From Caballeronia peredens (lineage in GTDB: Bacteria > Pseudomonadota > Gammaproteobacteria > Burkholderiales > Burkholderiaceae), in contig FCOH02000006.1 of the NCBI GenBank assembly GCA_001544595.2, positions 1 to 64,000 on the forward strand: DNA of 64,000 bases. Reading direction: 5' to 3'. The notes under the pieces were generated by a model, which saw only the letters and a program-made list of their open reading frames with translations, was not told the origin of the DNA and ran no database searches. Both the position numbers and the translations under genes were made by a program. Every line of letters begins with the position of its first letter. Positions within the stretch are counted from its first letter, which is position 1. Shown here piece after piece: positions 61,451 through 64,000 of the stretch.

Positions 61451-62772
61451 TCAGTCGATCTGCAGCCGCTCGATCTTCCCCAGCACGACGGTATAAGAGA
61501 GAACGCCGATCATCGCGACGATGGCACAGAAGCCGAGCGCCCATTCGAACGAACCGGTCTTCTGCACGATGAACCCGATCGTGATCGGCGTGATGATGCC
61601 TGCGAGATTGCTCGCGAAACTCGCGATGCTGCCCGTCATGCCGACCAGTTCGCGCGGCGCGATTTCGGAGACCACGACCCACGTCGTCGACGACATGCCT
61701 TGCGCAAAGAATGCAATACACAAAATGCCGATCACGATGGCGTTCGACGTCGTGAAATTGGCGAGCACGATCGTGCCCGTGAACAGCAGGCCGAGCACCA
61801 TCGGCAGCTTGCGGGCGACGGACACCGACACGCCGCGGCGAATCATCCAGTCGCCCCACCAGCCGCCGAACATGACGCCCGCCGCCGCGGCCAGATAAGG
61901 CCCGACCGCCGCCGTTCCCGCGTGCAGCATGCTCATGCCGCGCGCCTGCATCAGATAGGTCGGGAACCAGGTCAGGAAGAAATAGAGCGTCGTGGTCGCG
62001 GCCAGCTTGCCGAGACAGACGCCCCAGATCTGGCGGAATCGCAACAGTTTCCAGGCGTGATCCCAGCGAAACGCCGCGACTTCGCCGGAGCGGGCGTTCG
62101 CCACGCCGCCGCCGTCGCGAATGTAGTCGAGCTCGGTCTGATTCGCGAGCCGGCTTTGCGCCGGTTCACGGTATGCAAAAAACCAGACGACCGCCCACGC
62201 AATCCCGAGCAGTCCCGAGACCATGAACACCGCGCGCCAGCCATACGTCGACGCGATATAGAACTCGATCGGCGTCAGGAATGCGGTGCCGACATACACG
62301 CCCATCGAGCACACGCTGCCGGCAACGCCGCGCTCGCGCTGAGGAAACCAGGCGGTCGCGACCTTGTTGTTGGCGGGGAACGCAGGCGCTTCCGCCGCGC
62401 CGACACCGAAGCGCAAGCCGAACAGCGACGCGAAGCCGCCCGCGAAGGTCTGCAGCGTCGTGAGCAAAGACCATCCGGCAAGGCATACGCCATAGGTGAT
62501 CCGCGTGCCGAAGCGGTCGAGGAAATATCGCCCGGCAGCGTCGCGAGCGCGAACGCCCAGGAGAACGCGGAGAACAACACGCCCATCATGACCGGGCTCA
62601 CGCTGAACTCCTTCGCGATCTGCGGCGCCACCACCGACATGTTCGTGCGGTCCAGATAATTGATGATCGTGCCGATGAACACGAGCCCCAGCATCCACCA
62701 TCGCGCATGCGTGCTGCGTCGCGCATGAACGTAGCTACCCGCGACAGCGCTCGCGCTTGCCTCGTTTTCCAT
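61451..62772 (-). pseudogene. MFS transporter (ACS family) split by a one-base deletion
   Basis: The N-terminal part is read from ATG 62772 (MENEASASAVAGSYVHARR) through NYLDRTNMSVVAPQIAKEFS and ends in the first frame at LATLPG; the rest, from YFLDRFGTRITYG through EAPAFPANNKVATAWFP to the stop, is in the next frame. The total is 1322 bases, one short of 441 codons. At about 62527-62533 the sense strand reads CCGGGCGATATTTC where an extra G would restore LPGGYFLDRFG. Twelve spans are otherwise intact, so this is either a recent mutation or a sequencing error. ACS carriers import organic anions; the Ldh-family gene upstream suggests a hydroxy acid. Confidence 0.85.
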
Positions 62773-62812
62773 GATGTCGTCTCCTTGATCTATGTCTCTT
62801 CGCGTCGGCGCT

Positions 62813-63889
62813 TTACGCAAGCACGGCGTCGTCCACCTTCAATTGCGCGGCCCTGGCGCGCAACGCGGCCACGGTCTTCGACTCAAGCGTCACGCCTTCG
62901 AGTCGGTGCCGCGCGATGTTGCGCGACGCCTGCTCGCCCGGAAGACGCACGGGCGAGCCGGGATCGACGGGTGCATTCGCATGGCAGCGCTCCGCCAGAA
63001 AGTCCATCTGCGCGATGGCCGCTTCGCTGCCTGCGAACATGGCCGGATCGATGAGTTGCAGATAGACGCTCGCGCCCCAGCGCGTGGGCGCGTCGCGTCG
63101 GCCGAACCCCGACAGTCCCTGCGTCAGCGCTTCGACCATCAGCGCAAGACCGAAGCCTTTGTGCCCAGCCTCCTCGCCGCCGAGCAGCATCAGGCTGCCG
63201 CGCTCGCCGTCGCCTTCGAGCATGCGCGGATCGCGCGTCGGACGCCCTTGCGAGTCCAGTAGCCACGCATGCTCGAACAACTCGCCCGCGGCGGCTTTCT
63301 GGCGCGTCATGGAGACGGTCGTCAGCGACGCGCAGGTATCGATCAGCACCGGAAAATGCGAGGTCGGGAAGGCGAACGCGAACGGGTTGGGGCTCAGCAA
63401 TCCTTCCCTGCCGCCGAACGGCGCGACGGCCTTCGTATGCGGCCCGGACGACGCGATCATCGCGTAGTAGCCGCGATCGGTCGCCTGTTTCGCGAGCGCA
63501 GCGAGACAGCCGATGTGATGGCTGCGTCGCATCGAGAACGTGAACACACCGTGCTCACAAACGCGCTCGAAACCGAGGGACAATGCGCGCTGCATGAGCC
63601 ACAGTCCCGGCAAATAGTCGCCGTCCCATACGAGCGTCGCGCCCGTGTCGCGGATGGTCTCCGGCACGCCCGTCGCGCGCATGCCGCCCTTCGCGAGTTC
63701 GTCGAGATAGGCGGGACATTGCGCGAGGCCGTGCGTCGAGCGGCCCATCATGTCGGTGAGCACGAGCAGATCGGCCACGCACGAGGCCTTCTCCTCGTCC
63801 ATGCCGGCGGCGTTGAAGAGGCGAGCCGCGAAGGTCGCGAGCGCGTCGTGCGGACGCCGGATCGTGGCGGGGATATCGTTGAGGTTCAT
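62813..63889 (-). CDS. Ldh-family (malate/L-sulfolactate-type) dehydrogenase
   Basis: A 358-residue NAD(P)-dependent dehydrogenase of the Ldh/YlbC/ComC family, structurally unrelated to classical lactate dehydrogenase. DMMGRSTHGLAQCPAYLDEL (about residues 43-62), SHHIGCLAALAKQA with the catalytic His, and GEEAGHKGFGLALMVEALTQGLSG are family hallmarks. These enzymes oxidise 2-hydroxy acids or reduce cyclic imines such as pyrroline-2-carboxylate. Start ATG 63889; a longer in-frame start at 63985 reads through likely promoter sequence. It is 40 bases before the MFS gene. Confidence 0.88.
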   Translation of the reverse strand: MNLNDIPATIRRPHDALATFAARLFNAAGMDEEKASCVADLLVLTDMMGRSTHGLAQCPAYLDELAKGGMRATGVPETIRDTGATLVWDGDYLPGLWLMQRALSLGFERVCEHGVFTFSMRRSHHIGCLAALAKQATDRGYYAMIASSGPHTKAVAPFGGREGLLSPNPFAFAFPTSHFPVLIDTCASLTTVSMTRQKAAAGELFEHAWLLDSQGRPTRDPRMLEGDGERGSLMLLGGEEAGHKGFGLALMVEALTQGLSGFGRRDAPTRWGASVYLQLIDPAMFAGSEAAIAQMDFLAERCHANAPVDPGSPVRLPGEQASRNIARHRLEGVTLESKTVAALRARAAQLKVDDAVLA

Positions 63890-64000
63890 GTCGTTCGGGA
63901 GCGTCGTGTCAGTGAAAGCAAGCGTAGCGTTCGCGACTGATACCCGATAGGCTGGCGGCTGCATCAGTTGATACCTATTGCGCATCGATGGTCACGCTCG
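63890..64000. other. Upstream region of the Ldh-family gene, cut by window end
   Basis: On the minus strand GGTATCA occurs at about 63966 and GGTATCAG at about 63940, two similar elements some 25 bases apart, suggestive of regulator half-sites. No gene start from beyond the window is visible. Confidence 0.35.

Overview
The window is a high-GC bacterial chromosome or megaplasmid segment with dense, mostly catabolic gene content. Gene families and codon use (G/C-rich third positions, many GTG starts) point to Burkholderiaceae, most likely a soil or plant-associated Paraburkholderia/Caballeronia-type organism. No rRNA, tRNA, CRISPR array, transposase or phage gene was seen. Long runs of co-directional genes with ATGA stop/start overlaps define the operons.

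Layout: (1) 1-3253, end of a Tad/Flp pilus locus (partial tadA, tadB, tadC, TPR lipoprotein), then a RibD-type reductase (3315-3995). (2) 4106-14642, a 2-deoxyribose regulon. It holds a true DeoR homologue and, convergent to it on the minus strand, deoC, a bimodular ALDH16-like aldehyde dehydrogenase, an RbsD/FucU mutarotase, a ribokinase-family kinase and a four-gene sugar ABC transporter. A 16-bp dyad in front of deoC closely resembles the classical E. coli DeoR operator. (3) 14680-19378, assorted genes: LysR regulator, an SDR lacking its catalytic Tyr, exported hydrolase, small exported protein, cupin, nitroreductase. (4) 19604-32534, an organosulfur scavenging island: FMN reductase, ssuADCB, then a second operon with a peptide/opine-type ABC importer, an SfnB/DszC-like flavoprotein and an NtaA/SnaA/DszA-like FMN monooxygenase. 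(5) 33039-36561, glucarate dehydratase with an MFS carrier and a divergent GntR regulator around a perfect palindrome. (6) 37006-50946, a 14-kb block entirely on the minus strand for uptake and breakdown of a quaternary amine: OpuA/ProU-type ABC importer, SHMT, DapA-like lyase, FAD oxidoreductase, aldehyde dehydrogenase, pyrroline-5-carboxylate reductase paralogue, two LysR regulators around a cupin, and a GbcA/GbcB-type Rieske demethylase pair. (7) 51390-55018, two related thioredoxin-domain redox proteins transcribed away from a strikingly symmetric array of TGTATC/GATACA hexamers, and a BASS-family transporter. (8) 55334-63889, small stress-type genes (cupins, DUF899 protein, alpha/beta hydrolase, ArsR/SRPBCC pair), poxB, a frameshifted MFS transporter and an Ldh-family dehydrogenase.

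Combined logic: most of the window takes in and oxidises plant- or host-derived small molecules (deoxyribose, sulfonates, glucarate, betaine-type osmolytes), each module with its own transporter and a local regulator or operator. The most unusual features are the hexamer array at 53200-53366, the DeoR operator with the ALDH16-like enzyme, the combined gene set of the quaternary-amine block (which would fit proline- or hydroxyproline-betaine degradation), and a single-base deletion in the MFS gene at about 62530.
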